DNA from: Naganishia liquefaciens | Taxonomy: Eukaryota; Basidiomycota; Tremellomycetes; Filobasidiales; Filobasidiaceae | Assembly: GCA_013423385.1 (NCBI GenBank) | Contig: BLZA01000030.1 | Coordinates: 1,319,168 to 1,383,167 of the forward strand | Reading direction: 5' to 3' | Length of the DNA: 64,000 bases | Part shown: piece by piece, positions 24,294-36,939 of the stretch | Numbering within the stretch: the stretch's first letter is position 1 | Layout: every line of letters begins with the position of its first letter | Translations under genes and position numbers: made by a program | Notes under the pieces: model-generated | The model's input: the letters and a program-made list of their open reading frames with translations, nothing else | Told to the model about the DNA's origin: nothing | Database searches by the model: none

Positions 24294-26551
24294 TCACGTC
24301 TCCCTGCGTGCCTCATCCGGCCGATCCTCTATCACCAGATCGGTATAAAGTGGTGGCAGATCAATAACTTCCGGTGCACGTCCAGCATCCGCATGCCGCA
24401 CGAATCGCGGCTCGCCGCGTGGCCCAGCTCTTGTTCTGCCGCCGGTACCCGTACTTGCATTGTTCGTCCCCACCGGGGATACAAGAGGATCCGCGTCCGT
24501 CGCATTTGTGATACGGAACCCGCCGCTCGAGGAAAGAGGCACCGAAGAAAGTGTCGACGAAAGTTCTGTGGACGGATACGATGCGAGGCGTCCTCCTCCA
24601 CCACGCGCAGCGGCGGAGGCAGCAGCGGCAGCAACGGATTCAACCTCGGCGATTGCCTCCTCGCTCTTTGTCCGTGGCAATCCACTGCGCTGTCCAAGCG
24701 GCGAGGCACCCGGCCCCGTACCCGCCATAGTCCGCGTGTCGGACACTGTGTCGAACCGTTGTAGCCCGCTGGAACGGGAACGATCGTAAGGCAGGGGCAC
24801 TGCATCCGCCCGGCTTTGGAGCGAGTCCGAGAAACTACTGCCCCCGCTCCAAGTTCTGTTCCCTGTAAGCGCCATCGCTTCTGACGCTTCGTCGCCGTGC
24901 AGCTCCCGTCCGTCGAATAGATTTGTCGTTGTCAGGGTTGTCGATGGACTTAAGTCTCCTCCGCGCCCGACCATATACCGGCTCATTCCGTTTGACGTTC
25001 CGGGTGTCACTGGCGATCCCGAATATGATGAGGCTCCCACTTCATACGGTACCGGCGCGTAATTCCCATCATTCGGGTCCTGGTACTGCTCTGAATCATC
25101 GAATAAGTTGACGCTCATCGCGTCATTGGGCCGCCTCCTTCCATCAGCCAAGATGATGCCATTTCCGCCATCTTGCTCGTCTCCCTTTCTGCCGCGTTGA
25201 TATCGACCTCGTTTGCGTCGGCGGCGGCAAACAAAGACAAAGATTGCAACGGCAATACTCAAACCGATCCCGATAACGGCCCCAATCGAAGCGCCAGCGA
25301 TGATGGAGCTCCTTGGTGGTCCATCATCACTGGTATTCGGCTCGGCGCTCGAAGTCGTCGGGCCTGCTGTACCACGTGTCGATGTCATTTTCCCCGTGGT
25401 GGTGATCGTCGTGCCAAGTCCCCCAATCACATCACACTGAGAATTCCCACCCGTCCGATTTACGCTATACGCGTCCGCGACTCCCCCGTAGCCGTAGCCC
25501 TTGCCATCATTCATGATGACAGTGAATCCCTTGCCGGCGGGAACATTGACCTCCCACTCGTAAGAAGTGGTGTCGTTGAAGGAGATGTCGAACGGATTGA
25601 ACGATTGATCAATCGAGACGACGGTCATGTTGTACCTGTGATAAAAGTCTTATCGTTAATACCGATACGTCGTCTCAATATTGAAACTCACGGTGGGCGA
25701 GCTGCCGGCGTCAAATCCCAACTCATGTTGAAACTCTTTTCGCATTGTTGGATATTCGTCTGAAACACCTCGAACGAAAGATCCAGGGTTGTCTGGTTTG
25801 TGCTGGCGCTCCCGAGACACGCTGTTTCTGCGTAGCCTTGTACGGTAATGCGCTGATTCAAGAATGGATTAGCATTCTGTCGTGACGGGAATAAGAGTCT
25901 GGCATACGCCTGAACTGCCGCCCGTTCCCATCCCCGTCGCATCTCCCATCATCATTACATAGCTCAAGCCCGATGTCAATTGCACAGTGATCTATCACAA
26001 GCGCAACATGTTCAGCTGTTTTGTGCAACACGATCTCGAAACTGCACTCACGTCGTACTGGCCCTGGCCGTCCACAAAGGCTGAGTCCGGGATCTCGTAC
26101 ACGAATGGCATCTGTAATATGGGGCTGCATATGATCGATCAGCGTTCGATCATTGCAAACTGACCTCAGTGACTCACGCAAGGATTGCCTTGAATGGCGG
26201 CTCGCCTCCGACCCATGACAACGTCTGCGTGTAACACTGATAAGAAGTCGACGACCATTGAAAATAGAATGCTTGCGCCGGAAGGATCAGGTGTCCCGGT
26301 GTTCCGAAAAGCAATAATACTACTCCCAGCAAATTTCGCGGCAGTCGTGAGCGTCTCGTTAGATCTCCAGCATTCCTCGTCGCTCTCCGTGTCGCACACG
26401 TCGAAGGACAAGTCGATGACCGTTCATTCCGTACCCGGTAAGAGACATCCCGTCTTCTCCTTTTTGTACTCGGCCACGATGCAGATGATGCGAGATCCAT
26501 GAGGACGGCACGACCAGTCGTCATATCCTCTTGCACATCGAATATCCACAT
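24294..26551 (-). CDS. Single-pass plasma-membrane-type glycoprotein, fungal family of unknown function
   Basis: Five exons (26551-26178, 26124-26052, 25991-25908, 25852-25692, 25635-24294) give 677 residues. A hydrophobic signal-like segment (LLGVVLLLFGTPGHLILPAQA) is preceded by about 70 basic residues, so the true start may be further downstream or in another exon. The ectodomain has FYFQWSSTSYQCYTQTLSWVG, GEPPFKAIL, GLSYVMMMGDATG, several Cys and several N-x-S/T sites, as in a common basidiomycete membrane-protein family. One membrane helix (IIAGASIGAVIGIGLSIAVAI plus FVFVC) precedes RRRRKRGR, which sets the cytoplasmic side. The 250-residue tail is Ser/Thr/Pro-rich and could carry phosphorylation sites. 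A role in cell-wall sensing is possible but is only a guess from the layout. Confidence 0.7.
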
Positions 26552-27057
26552 CGACGGAAAGATGGTCTCAAGAGCCGGATTATCGAGCTGAGCGTCGTCG
26601 CGCCGAGTCTCGATTGCACCGAGTGTACAGAAAGCGAGAGTCAACAGTCGGCGTCACAGCGCACCAAAGCTCGCAAAGGCTGATTGGGAATGGCGCCGAT
26701 ATCTGGGCAAGAAACTTGAACGACGGACCGAACGTCGGCCAATCTCGTGCGGGCCAAGAATGAAGAGGTGCACAGTGCACAGGAGATGCCCCGCCGAGGC
26801 GTGAGTCACCCCAGCAAGCTTAATAACTTCGCCTAAGTGGACGTGTTTTAGGCTGTGCTCATGGCGCGTTATGGCGTTTGCGACCGAGTCCAATGGGTCT
26901 CTTTCTTCTTGGAGGGTACAATATCCGGAAGCATGTATCTGCTACTACGCGTACAAGTATCGCTTCTACGAACTATGCGGGACCGCACACTTGGAAAATC
27001 ACTCGTCTCAAGAGTCCCGATAACGCCTTTGGTTCGTGCTGGATTATCGCGGCGAAA
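26552..27057. other. Upstream region of the membrane glycoprotein gene
   Basis: This 506-bp gap follows the TMEM135-like 3' end and precedes the glycoprotein start. Minus-strand frames stay open upstream of the chosen glycoprotein ATG but I find no better initiator codon. Confidence 0.45.
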
Positions 27058-29817
27058 TCAGCGTTTCGTGTAAAGGAGGTGGATTTCCGCGCATACCTTG
27101 TACGCGTCCATGACCATGCCCATGGCGGCCATTCCGAGAATCGTCTCCCCAAATGGCACGATCGGGACCCAAGCCCTTTTCCTGGCGCTTGACCAGGCAG
27201 ACTCGAGACCTCGGGGAAGGACGTACATTGCTGTAGAAATAGGTCATGTCAGACACCTGACATCTGACATCTGATTGGACAGATCAACGTACCCAACTCG
27301 GCTCGGCGTTTCTGTTGAGAATGACATTTATGACCCTGCTTCCCCGTCTCGAGAGGAAGACTCACCTTTTCCTCCGCAAACAAGCCGAGACACGTTGCGA
27401 ACCCGATCAACCAAAAATTCTCCTTGCGCTTCAAGAGCGCCTGCATCCCCGCCGGCAAGGCGCCGACCACCGCACCCTCGAGTGTCTGCGTTCGCAGACA
27501 GAGCAGCCCTGCAATTGTCAACGGTTTCAGCGGCAAGGTGCCCGCCAGCTGGGGGAGGCAACTGACCCTGGTATATCATGATAAAGACCGCCAAAAAGGA
27601 GCAGCTCCTGAACGTTCCAAGCATCGCTCTTCCGAGCATCTTGATTGGGTCTTGTATAATTGATCTCCGACGGAGCACCAGCATAGGAATGAAGTGAAGG
27701 GCGGAATAGACGGGCAGCATGAACCGCTGTTTGAGTCATCAAACAACTCTGTCAGCGAGGTCATTACCGGCAGCGGCTATGACTCACGAATGCGGTAAAG
27801 TAGCGTTCTAGTTGAACGACCCGACATGAATCGAGCCAAGGGTGAATAGCTGCACTGCGCAACGGTTGGATCGAGCCAGAAGAACCATGATCAAGCATGA
27901 CTTACCAGGGCACACCTTCGGGAATAAGACCTAGTTTTGCCCTCTCAATAACTTCAGTCAATGCTTTTGCGTTATGCGGCGTGATGGACTGAAAGATTGC
28001 AGCATTTTGAACCGGTAAGAATCGATGCGAACCATTTATTCAAGCATCGTACCTTGTGTTGCATGATTTTTTGCACCAGTCCAACATCGACTCTTCGCTC
28101 TCGCTCGATCATCCGATTGAATTTCACCGCGTCACCTTTCACCTGTGAGGCCGCCAATATCCTTTGCAAAACCGGCGGGTTCAGTGCAGGAACTCGTCGA
28201 TCGCCAACGGGAGAACGTACCAGGAGTTGTACTCTGGCGGAATAGTTTCCGGACTAAGAAGGAATGCAAACATGATCTGACCACAGCTTAGGCCGAACAC
28301 GAGAATATCTCCGTAAGGAATTTTGAAGCCCGTTCGCTGCGAGTGGGCGTTGTACGTCGCCTGAAGACCCCGGACGAACATCCTGCAAGAGTCATCAGTC
28401 TTGAGGCTTGAGGCCGAACAATCCACTCTGGTATACATACTGTTGGGCAACACCCACTCTACGCTCCTTTGCTTCCCACAGCAAGCCGAGACTTCCCACG
28501 GCGCCGGCGACTGCGGCCTGCCACCGTCTCTCACCCGTATCCTCTTCCTCCAAGTACCCCGCCTCGACATTCACGGATCCGCTCCACCTCTGCGGCGGAC
28601 CATACGTTAAAGGAGACTTGTCGCGCTGCAATAGTCGACGGAGGCGCTTCTTGAGGTACGAGTATGGCGGGGCAAGGCGGAGAAGATGCAATGTGAGCAT
28701 GTTCAGAAAAGTAAAAGTGCCGATCATGGCTCCGAAACGGAAGGGCTCTTTGCCGAATATCGCGTGCCGAATCATGGCCCATTTGAAACGACTTGAAGAA
28801 AGTAAGCTTCTGGACTGAGATCCGAGATGCCAATGACTTACCCCTTTCGCACAACTCGGGTCAAAGTCAACAGCAGATTAACACCTGATCTGATGGCAAA
28901 CGATAGGATGAAAGATCCTGTCCCTCACTTTCAACGCCAGCGAGCCAGGGTCGCCTACATTCGACTCACGAAGTCCCCGTTTGATAGCCAACACCAACGC
29001 CCGCTCGGCGTCTCCCGGAAGCTTTTTGACCTCTTTTTCATCCCTCCAGACCAAGCTCTTGCCATGTTCACGCACATTTACAAGAAATTGCTCTCGCATT
29101 TCCTCATCTTGCGCGACTCGAAGGAGGGAATCCACGGATGCCAGGGAGAGCGTGCGTCGAATCTGGGCCGCGCTACCGGATGTAGTTATAAGTAGAGCCG
29201 CTTCATGGGGTTTTGGGTGACAGCACAACTTACGTCTCGCTTATATTCGGTGTCCCGGGATCGCTTGCATTCCCGAGGTTTCTGAACTCCACTTCCAGAC
29301 TGCTCTTGCCCCTGCCTTCCCTTCCGACATCGCCTGTGATCGTTGTAAACCTCAACTTGCGGCCTAGAACCTGGCTTCCGTCTTTCGACGCTCTTCGCGA
29401 AATGCTGGGTGTGATATTCGTTGTCAATTCCTCCCCAGAAACGACAAGGGCTGTTGCGTGGACGATCGGTGACGAAGGAGCCGTCACATATTGCATTGCC
29501 GACACGTGTGATTCCGAGCCTTCCTCATCCTCTGCGCTTTCCCCTTGACCCGTTACATCCATGCTATGATCCTGCTCCATTCCAATCACTTTGCTCATTT
29601 GCGCTAACTTGTTGAGACTCGAGTCGTCCAGAGATTCTCTGAGAAGCTCTGATGCCTTCTCCACCAGGACTTCGACGCGTTCCGCGGCTTCTTGTACGGC
29701 ACTCGCCAAATCTCGCGTAGAGTCGGGGTCCTGGGATACCAGGTGTGACGTATCGAGGTTCAAGACGGGTCTGTCGGCTCCGTCCACCGCGATATTGCTC
29801 GCCTCGTAAGACTCCAT
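27058..29817 (-). CDS. TMEM135-like multi-pass membrane protein
   Basis: This is a gene of many exons; the first is 29817-29234. The N-terminal 195 residues are soluble and acidic, with a coiled-coil-like stretch (AVQEAAERVEVLVEKASELL). The conserved part contains IHPWLDSCRVVQLERYF, equivalent to the H-P-x(3)-S-C motif of TMEM135. It is followed by YSALHFIPMLVLRRRSIIQDP, MLGTFRSCSFLAVFIMIYQ, the membrane pair GALPAGMQALLKRKENFWLIGF, and an ending with VLPRGLESAW. TMEM135 proteins act at peroxisomes and mitochondria in lipid and organelle homeostasis. The order of hydrophobic segments and these motifs support the family. The splicing of the middle exons was checked only in part, so internal joins are approximate. 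The stop at 27058 assumes read-through of a possible donor after DAYK. Confidence 0.75.
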
Positions 29818-30406
29818 GTTCTGTCGTTGCTACTTCCTTTACGATCGGCGTTGGATCCATGCAATGGCCTTGAACGCTCTGAATGGGCTCTTTCTGGGGA
29901 AAGAACTTCATCGCCGTCTGTCGTTCCGACACATGATGTTGAGCACCTGGAGAAGAATCGACCAAAGGATTGTCCTCCGGCAGCAACGACTTCCCCAAGA
30001 ACCAGCAATATCGGGCACGATGATGAATTAGCATTCCGTGCCGGTTATCCCGCATCTGTTCCCATAAGCGGGGCTCTTTTTAATTCCCCACAAAATGTGT
30101 CGATCAGCATTCGCCAGCTTGAACCTAGAAAGCTATTCCAGAGTGTATGTCACTCAGTGCTTGTCGGCATCCGCAGAACACTCCTCTCAGTGGAACTGTT
30201 GGGTAAGTATAGAGAACGAACGAGGTTGTGAACGAGGAGTGCATGGTATACACAGCGAAAGCTGGGCGATATCAGAGAAGCGTCGGTAACTGCTTCTTGT
30301 ATGCGTTAATGTCCATTTCTACTTTTGGTACAACGATTGAGCCATCCATGCAAATGCTGAATCTATGCAAAATCCGACGCGTCTATCATCTTCCATCTGC
30401 TCGACC
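29818..30406. promoter_or_regulatory. Upstream region of the TMEM135-like gene
   Basis: This 589-bp gap contains the TMEM135-like promoter and the 3' flank of the F-box-like gene. No coding signal was recognised. Confidence 0.5.
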
Positions 30407-32009
30407 TTAGAAGTATATTCTTCCAGTTCGCAGCGTACCGGACCCGTCTAATCCGCCACCATTCGGGGTGCGGATTTCCCATCGAACACCCTCCGTAGAA
30501 CCGAAGCCATCCATTCCGGTGACTTGACCCGTCACAAACTGGTGCTCCCTCTGTTGCGCATCAGCAGCTTTTTTGTTGTCCGAGATGTGAGAAATATCGA
30601 TGAACGATCGTGAGGGAAGTAGTTTCGGCTTGATGGCCTTGTAAGCGAGGGAGACGCCTTCAAAAATGGCCTCGAGCTCCGAGACGTTGAATGCCTGTCG
30701 GGTCATGAGCGAGGTATGCAGCGTTGTCAAGTGGGGAAAGCCGTTTGCGAGTCGACGCAACTAAGCGAAAATGCTTCAGTTATGGTTCTTCGGAAGACGA
30801 TGCCATTTGCGACTCACCATGCCAGGCAGCGCGACGCAATCCACTACCGAATTCGTCAGCAGGCTGACTGAAGGTTGCTCCACCATGAAATCAATCATGT
30901 GTCCCGACATGGATTTTTCCACCGCGCGGTGCGCTGTCGTGTGCACAAGCTTGAAAAGCTCTGCTAGACTGACTTCATCCAGACCCTGCGGGATCGAATC
31001 GTCGGAGGGAGCAGCGACCTCGACACGAAGCTTGTTGATCTGGTACTGCTTCCACCATTCTGATGACGATGAGGAGCCCCAGAGCTGTGCGCCAGAGTTG
31101 ATCATGATTTCGAGCCGGTCGAAAGCCGTCGGGCAGATGGGCTGCACAGGATGAGGATCCGGGACGAGATCGTAATCTTCCGTCATGCAAGCCGGGTGAC
31201 TTTTATTTGGGATCGAGCCTAGAATCGATCCAAAGAGTGTCGATGCGTGAAGTGAGCGGTAGATGTTGAGCTGCCATCGGTGAGGCTGAAGTGGTGGGAC
31301 CAGAAGGACAGCGCGGATATTCGGGAACATATCCGTAATGATATCCTGATCGCACTTTCCGACAGCCGATTCAAGATCCTCTTTGAGCGGAAGGTCGTGG
31401 TATGCGTAAAGCAGCATGTATCTTTCGTCCAATCAGTATCTGGTTGCGACTGCATTCACAATGTACTCACTTGACATAATTCCACCGCCTTGGCCTCTTC
31501 TCGCTAGCAGCTGCCAAGTCAAACCTCTTCCACCACGATCGATCGGAATGATCCCATGTGACGGTTTCATACAGCGTCGAGTTAGTCGCTTCGTGCACCA
31601 TTCGGGAAGCCACGTTGAGATTTGCGAGGGATCCTAGTGCGTTGTCGCCGGCGAGATGCGAGGCAATGACTTCGAAGACATCGGGGGGGAGTTCGGGTAC
31701 GGACTAATGTAACTATCAGTGTGCTGGCTTCGCGAAGACGGTCAAGGGGACTTACGTTCATTTCCTCCAGTTGCCTGAGTGTTTCCACAAGGTTGCCTTG
31801 CTGCTTCGTCAGTTCGCCGATCTGCGGCGTTGATCAGCATTCGTCATCGTAACATGGCAGCCGACGACCTTGCTCACCTGTGCCGCGAGCGCTCCATGTA
31901 GCTCTGAAAGCGATGCCAGTTGCTTTGCAATCATCTTCAACTGCACATTGAGCGAGTTCAGAGGAACCGTGACCGTTCCGAGGTTGTATCCCTGATGAAA
32001 GTCGACCAT
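30407..32009 (-). CDS. F-box-like protein with N-terminal coiled coil
   Basis: Five exons (32009-31878, 31821-31756, 31703-31471, 31421-30818, 30760-30407) give 462 residues. Residues about 15-65 form a coiled coil (LKMIAKQLASLSELHGALAAQ, then GELTKQQGNLVETLRQLEEM). Next comes an F-box-like motif SVPELPPDVFEVIASHLAGD followed by LGSLANLNVASRMVHEATNSTLYETV, the usual pattern in basidiomycete F-box proteins. The remainder is alpha/beta sequence with no repeats that I can define, probably a substrate-binding region. F-box proteins dock on Skp1 in SCF ubiquitin ligases. The target is unknown. Alternatively it is an F-box-like protein outside an SCF complex. Confidence 0.65.
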
Positions 32010-33521
32010 GATGACAGGAATGCTGGCGAGAATCGAGACGGGGTCGGGGCAGACAAAGGAAGGGAAGATAGAACGAGTCCTGATGTCGAGAATGATTGCT
32101 GCTGGTATATGGTGATAGGTTACTACATCGTGGCGTGATGTGCTTTTATATATCCTTGATTCCAATCCACAGATTTTTCTGCAAACAGCTGATGAGACCT
32201 TGAGAGCATAACAAATGCGATGCACAGTAAACCTTTGGCGTTGGTCACGAGGACAAGATTCAATCAGCTTGTTGCTGACCGGCGCGGCTGCACGAGCCAA
32301 GCAGAGTCTCTTCCGCGACAGGCCAACATTTTGCTCGGCCTGTAGCAAAATATTCGCAGTCTGCTTTTGCCGGAATGACGAGTATAGACGAGCTGATTGC
32401 GTCTTGTTCGGGCTATAGGCGAGCGAGGGACGGCTTTGAGGATTTTCCCATCTCCCCGGACCAGCTGTCTTGCACACGCAGTTGATCACCTGACTTTGGA
32501 CAATCCGGAGGAGGGCGTGCGTGACCTGCCGCACTCTAGACTCAGACCGGACTGTAAGCTAAGCCCTTTTGCCGTAGCCATTCTCGGCGCCCGTCCTGAC
32601 TGGCCTTGCATCTCATCGCGCATCACAGGGGTTTGGCCGGCCTTGCACATCTGTGGAGCGCTGGGGACTCGGTTGCGTTCGGAGGGGCGACCTCATCCAT
32701 CCTAAAGGCCTCACTGTTCCTTCACTGTGTCTAACAAGAACTGAAACGCACCAGCAGCCGGACTTGCGTTTGCGATCCTCGCTTTTCGTGACCTGTAAAG
32801 CCTGCGTAAAAGCCAGCTAAAATCTTCGGATTTAAAACGTTCCCAGGGCTTTTCTTGCTTTTCCCTCGCCAAGGCCTGAAGCTGGGATGCAGAGAGTCCT
32901 CCTGCTTACGCGAATCTGCGTGGTGTAAATGGGGCAAACGGCATTGATGATCAGCTGATCAGAAGAAAGCTCACTGTCAACATTTTCTTCCTGGCTGGAA
33001 AGCTGACTGAAACTTGCAAATTCAATGAGCCGTCCTGACCGGTCGTCGATCCCTCCCTCATGGTCTCTCAATCGTTACCGCAAGTCATGCAGTCAACGTA
33101 ACAACGGGATTCGATATTTTATAGTGTGAATACAGTCCATGAACGCATGTCACCTCTCGCGAGCATATTTTTGAATTCACTTTGTCCGATTTGTTCAGTA
33201 GGCCATCAGGCAGCAACGCGGAGCTTGCCATCTACATATCGTCTGCTTCAAACGACATGCATAATAATGACCTCAGTCGTCAATCGACTGAGCAAGTCTC
33301 ATGGTCCTTCGACGAATGGCAGCGTTTCCTCGACGGTCTGCATGATTCAAAGGGCGCTGGGACATGCGAAGACCGCTCGATCAGCTGGTGTTCGCTGGCT
33401 AGCAGATTCTGAATGTCACGGTGGGAAGGAGAGCAGGGCAGTGCGCTATGCATAATGTTCTGTCTAGTACAACGCATACCATGAAATCAGAAGCTAATAG
33501 GTCACTTGCGGGTGTCTGCGG
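32010..33521. other. Gene-poor stretch (1.5 kb) upstream of the F-box-like gene
   Basis: I see only short unlinked open frames on both strands, none with a recognisable motif or splice-consistent continuation. TA-rich sequence near 32,140 could belong to the F-box-like promoter. No tRNA-like B box or repeat was found by eye. Confidence 0.5.
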
Positions 33522-35632
33522 CTATGACGAAGTCATGTGCACGTCTGATAGGCTGTTTCGCGAAGAGGGCAGCCTCTTCAGCGCCGCATCATTGTCGCTA
33601 TTCCAAGTCGTATCTTGATGTAAAACTGTGCCATTGGTGTTCGAGTTCGTTCGCTGCTGGACGGCAAAGCTGGCGCTACGCAATGTTGGTTCTCGTCGAT
33701 GAGCACGAAGGACGGTCGGTGGCCTCAAGGAGGCGGGGCTCCCCAGGTTCAGCTTGCGACTGCTGCTACTGCCGAACGATGACGACAGAGCCGCCTGGTT
33801 TGCAGGTGACGTTACGTATTGAGGAGGTTGATAGTTGTAGAGAGAGTTGTTGAGTTGGGTCTTCAAGAGCGTTTGAGACGAGACGTCAGGTGCCGCCTGC
33901 TCGATTAGCAAATGTCACTCACCAAATCGCTGTTGGGGTCCTCCTTCTTTTCACCAACATCCTGCATTCGAATTTGGTCTACCTGCTCTGGTTCTTCGTC
34001 GTCGGACTGCCAGCCGAGCAATTTGCACCGCTGCAGTTCATCCAATTCTGCCGAAGTTACCCATTTCTCGACAAGCACCTGGTGCCTAGCGATTTGTGTC
34101 AGCTGTAGTAGACTTGACGCCAACGGGCTTAACTTACATCGCATACTTGTCCGGATGAACCGAGTCGGCGGGCTACAGAACAATGTCAATCAGTTGGGCT
34201 CCCGCTTTGACATCTACTGGCGCACCATGTTGTACTTATGTCTCCACTCCTTGACGGCAACCAACTCCCTCTTCTTTCCATCCTTGGCGCTGATCTTGAA
34301 CCTCCTCCCGTTCCGCTCTGTCCACGTTTCCCCTCGTACCCTTGCCGGTGTGGCAATTTTCGAATGCTTCTTTGCAGCCACTGCCGCCGCTTGAGCCTTC
34401 TTGACTGATGTTGCTGTTCTCGTTCCCTTCTTGCGAGATCCAGTCACAGGCATCTTGCCTCGTCGACGAGGGGTTTGAAGAACGTCATCTGCACCTTCAA
34501 ACTCTTCGTCTTCTGTTGATTCCTCTTCATCGGTTGTGGTTTCCCCGAAAGGCGTAGCCCGCAGACCCCTCGGTGGCCCGTCCGTATCCATTTCGGAGTC
34601 GGTCGTGTCCGTCTCCACATCTCCGTTCTGACCGCCAGTCCTGCGTTGCGTCGGTTTTCGACAACTAGAATCCTTGGCCCCCTTCATTGCGTGATCATCT
34701 CCGCTTCCACTTATGCCACGACGCCTGCGCACAGCTCTTCCTCGAGACCGACGTGTATGATCGACGTCCGTGTCATCATCATCGCTATCCTCATCGAGGT
34801 CTCCGGCACGGCGCTTGGGTCGTTGAGTCCTGAATCCCTCCGGTGTAGTAACAGTCACCTCGATGTCCTCCATGCCACCCGGCACGGTCGTCCTCATCGA
34901 GATCTCCGCGATTTCTTCATCCGTATCGTCTCGTTTGTTGCGCTTGGGTAGACGCTTACTGACCCGGCGAGACGATGTCTCGCTTTCCTCGTCTTGATAC
35001 TCCGTCACTTCGTCAATTCCGCGTTTCTTGTTACGTCTGCCGTTCTGTGGCGTTGCTCCATTGCGCTTACTTGATGTTTTCTTGCCTTGCTTCTCCGCGG
35101 TTTTCGCAGAAGGTGGAGAATCCGGTGCATCGGCATTAATAGGCTTCTCGTCAACTGTGGGTTCCGCAGGCTTTGACGGGCCTGCATCGTTGGAAGGTCC
35201 TGTTCACCACGAGCCTGTTAGTAGTCAACACCTGGAGTGACCTCTGACACCGCACCTTGAGCTTTCCCTCGCCTCTTCCTTTCTCCTTTCTCCAACAGCT
35301 CACGAAGGGTCGGGAGACGCTTTGGTTCGGGTCGCTTCGCAAGGCGTTCACGCTCGTCTTCAAGAGCCAAGAGCTGCGCGATATTGGACTCATTTCCATC
35401 AATCTTCGTCAGCGGCGGCAACTTGAATGGCTTGTTCCTGGCCGCCTCCGCTTCCAACTGTTCTTTCACAGCCTGTGCCGCACTGCAGAAAGCTCATCAA
35501 TCTCGCGAGCGTGAGAGAGGGTGGAGAGACTCACGCTTCTTTTCTCTCCCGATCCTCTGTACCCCTGACTGCCCAAATGGCAATAAGGATAGCCAGCACG
35601 GCTGGGATGATACTTAGCCAAAAGTCGACCAT
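33522..35632 (-). CDS. Membrane-anchored, charge-rich protein of unknown function
   Basis: Six exons (35632-35535, 35482-35256, 35198-34226, 34173-34138, 34085-33923, 33860-33522) give 611 residues. The N-terminus MVDFWLSIIPAVLAILIAIWAV is a signal anchor. It is followed by a long charged coil (EQLEAEAARNKPF, LLALEDERERLAKRPEPKRL) and a 300-residue disordered region of alternating Asp/Glu and Arg/Lys blocks. A folded-looking segment follows: GETWTERNGRRFKISAKDGK, LVAVKEWRHKYNM, PADSVHPDKYAM, and HQVLVEKWVTSAELDEL. The C-terminus is Ser-, Asn- and Gln-rich. I do not know this family. The conserved-looking W-T-E-R-x-G and H-P-D-K segments across three exon joins suggest a real domain. Several basic clusters would fit RNA or DNA contact, but the signal anchor argues for the ER or nuclear membrane. 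Confidence 0.6.
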
Positions 35633-35919
35633 TTCGTGATACGGTAGAAGATGGAGCTCCAAGCTGGGATAAGGATAAAGCAGAAATTGAAGGTAAAACA
35701 TTTTAGAGAAGCGTGTAGTTGTTTAGATTGCGTCGAAAAGATGTCAATGTGTTGCAAATGTAGAGTTGTGGGTTGTGAAGACTTACGAGGACGTCCCTTT
35801 CAGACTGCCGGTGAGCTCATATATAGACCAATTTGGAGCGAGTTAAGCCAGACACAGCCTTCGAGTCTGCTCAATCAAGCAATATCGTTGAGGTGAGTCA
35901 TGTGCAAGGGATTGTGGAC

Positions 35920-35983
35920 TGTATCGTCGCGTTAAGGTATCGTCGAGTTAAGGTATCGTCGAGTTAAGGTATCGTCGAGTTAA
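35920..35983 (+). repeat. Tandem repeat, 4 x 16 bp (GGTATCGTCGAGTTAA)
   Basis: Four head-to-tail units are present: the first (35920-35935) differs at two positions (TGTATCGTCGCGTTAA) and the next three are identical. The array ends cleanly in AACACC. It lies in noncoding DNA about 290 bp upstream of the charge-rich protein gene. Each unit contains TATCGTCGA, which could be a repeated factor site. Confidence 0.9.
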
Positions 35984-36939
35984 ACACCCAGCAGGATCCC
36001 TCGGCGTCGTCAATGACGTCGGGTCCCCCGAAATCACGTCGACCACTTCTTTGTGTTTTTGTATCCGCCCTTCGATCATCAGGATCTCATCCGAGACACG
36101 AGCTGCTCACGAGAGACGGTTGTTTGAACTTTTGGGGTCCAAGATGGTGAGAGAGCTGCTTTTCCTCCGTTACAGTCATCTTGGACGATGAGTCCGCAGG
36201 GATCACACAAGGCACGTGAGAGATGCATGGAAGTTCGAGGCTACCGAGGTGATTCCGACGAACTTGAACCTAACTCGACTGCTTTATTCGGAAAATCCCC
36301 CTCTTCGGAAGTCATTGATTGATTTCTTGCTTAGCCAACTTGAGGTGATCGTCCGGGTCTGACATGAACGGCAGCATATGAGTACAAATGGTAGAAGGCT
36401 TAGAAATCGGCAGATAGCTCATCTTCGATACCTAGGAAACATCAATATCACGACAAAGGTGAGGATTTCTCTTTCGCCATGACGATCTGGATGTAGCGAT
36501 AATGCATAAGCCTCGGCTGCGCACCGACCCACTATGTGCTCATTGAGAGATGAAGCATTGATGCTGTCAAGTATCATTGTCTTGTAGAGACTGCGTGGCA
36601 TCTCAGCGCCATGTGTCGACAGAGAACGCGGTGAAATGAAAGAGCCAAAGACCATTATATTGCATACAAGGCATTCTTTCACATACGGCTTCGGCAAATG
36701 AAAAACATCGACAGCAGAGCCATTCATGATCCAACATATTATTGTTCTTACAGGATACTCTTACTAGCCCGAGGGACAAAGGACAGCTTCTGCGTCCTTT
36801 CAATAAGGTACGATCGGGCCAATCAAAGAGCAATTTGCAAATATACGTGACCTAAGAGCCTACTTGAAATAGCCAGCTCTTCGTGACTTCTGCTCTGAGT
36901 CTGACACCTCTCCGAGCTTTTTCTCAAGGCTAGCTGAAG

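Noticed and set aside
24099-24764. A 221-codon plus-strand frame opposite the membrane glycoprotein tail
   Set aside because: The minus strand carries a well-supported five-exon gene; the plus frame has Ser/Arg-rich shadow sequence.
33897-33922. A 26-nt intron in the charge-rich protein gene
   Set aside because: It is too short for spliceosomal removal. A 62-nt intron ending at 33,861 keeps the same phase, has a CTAAT branch site and fits better.
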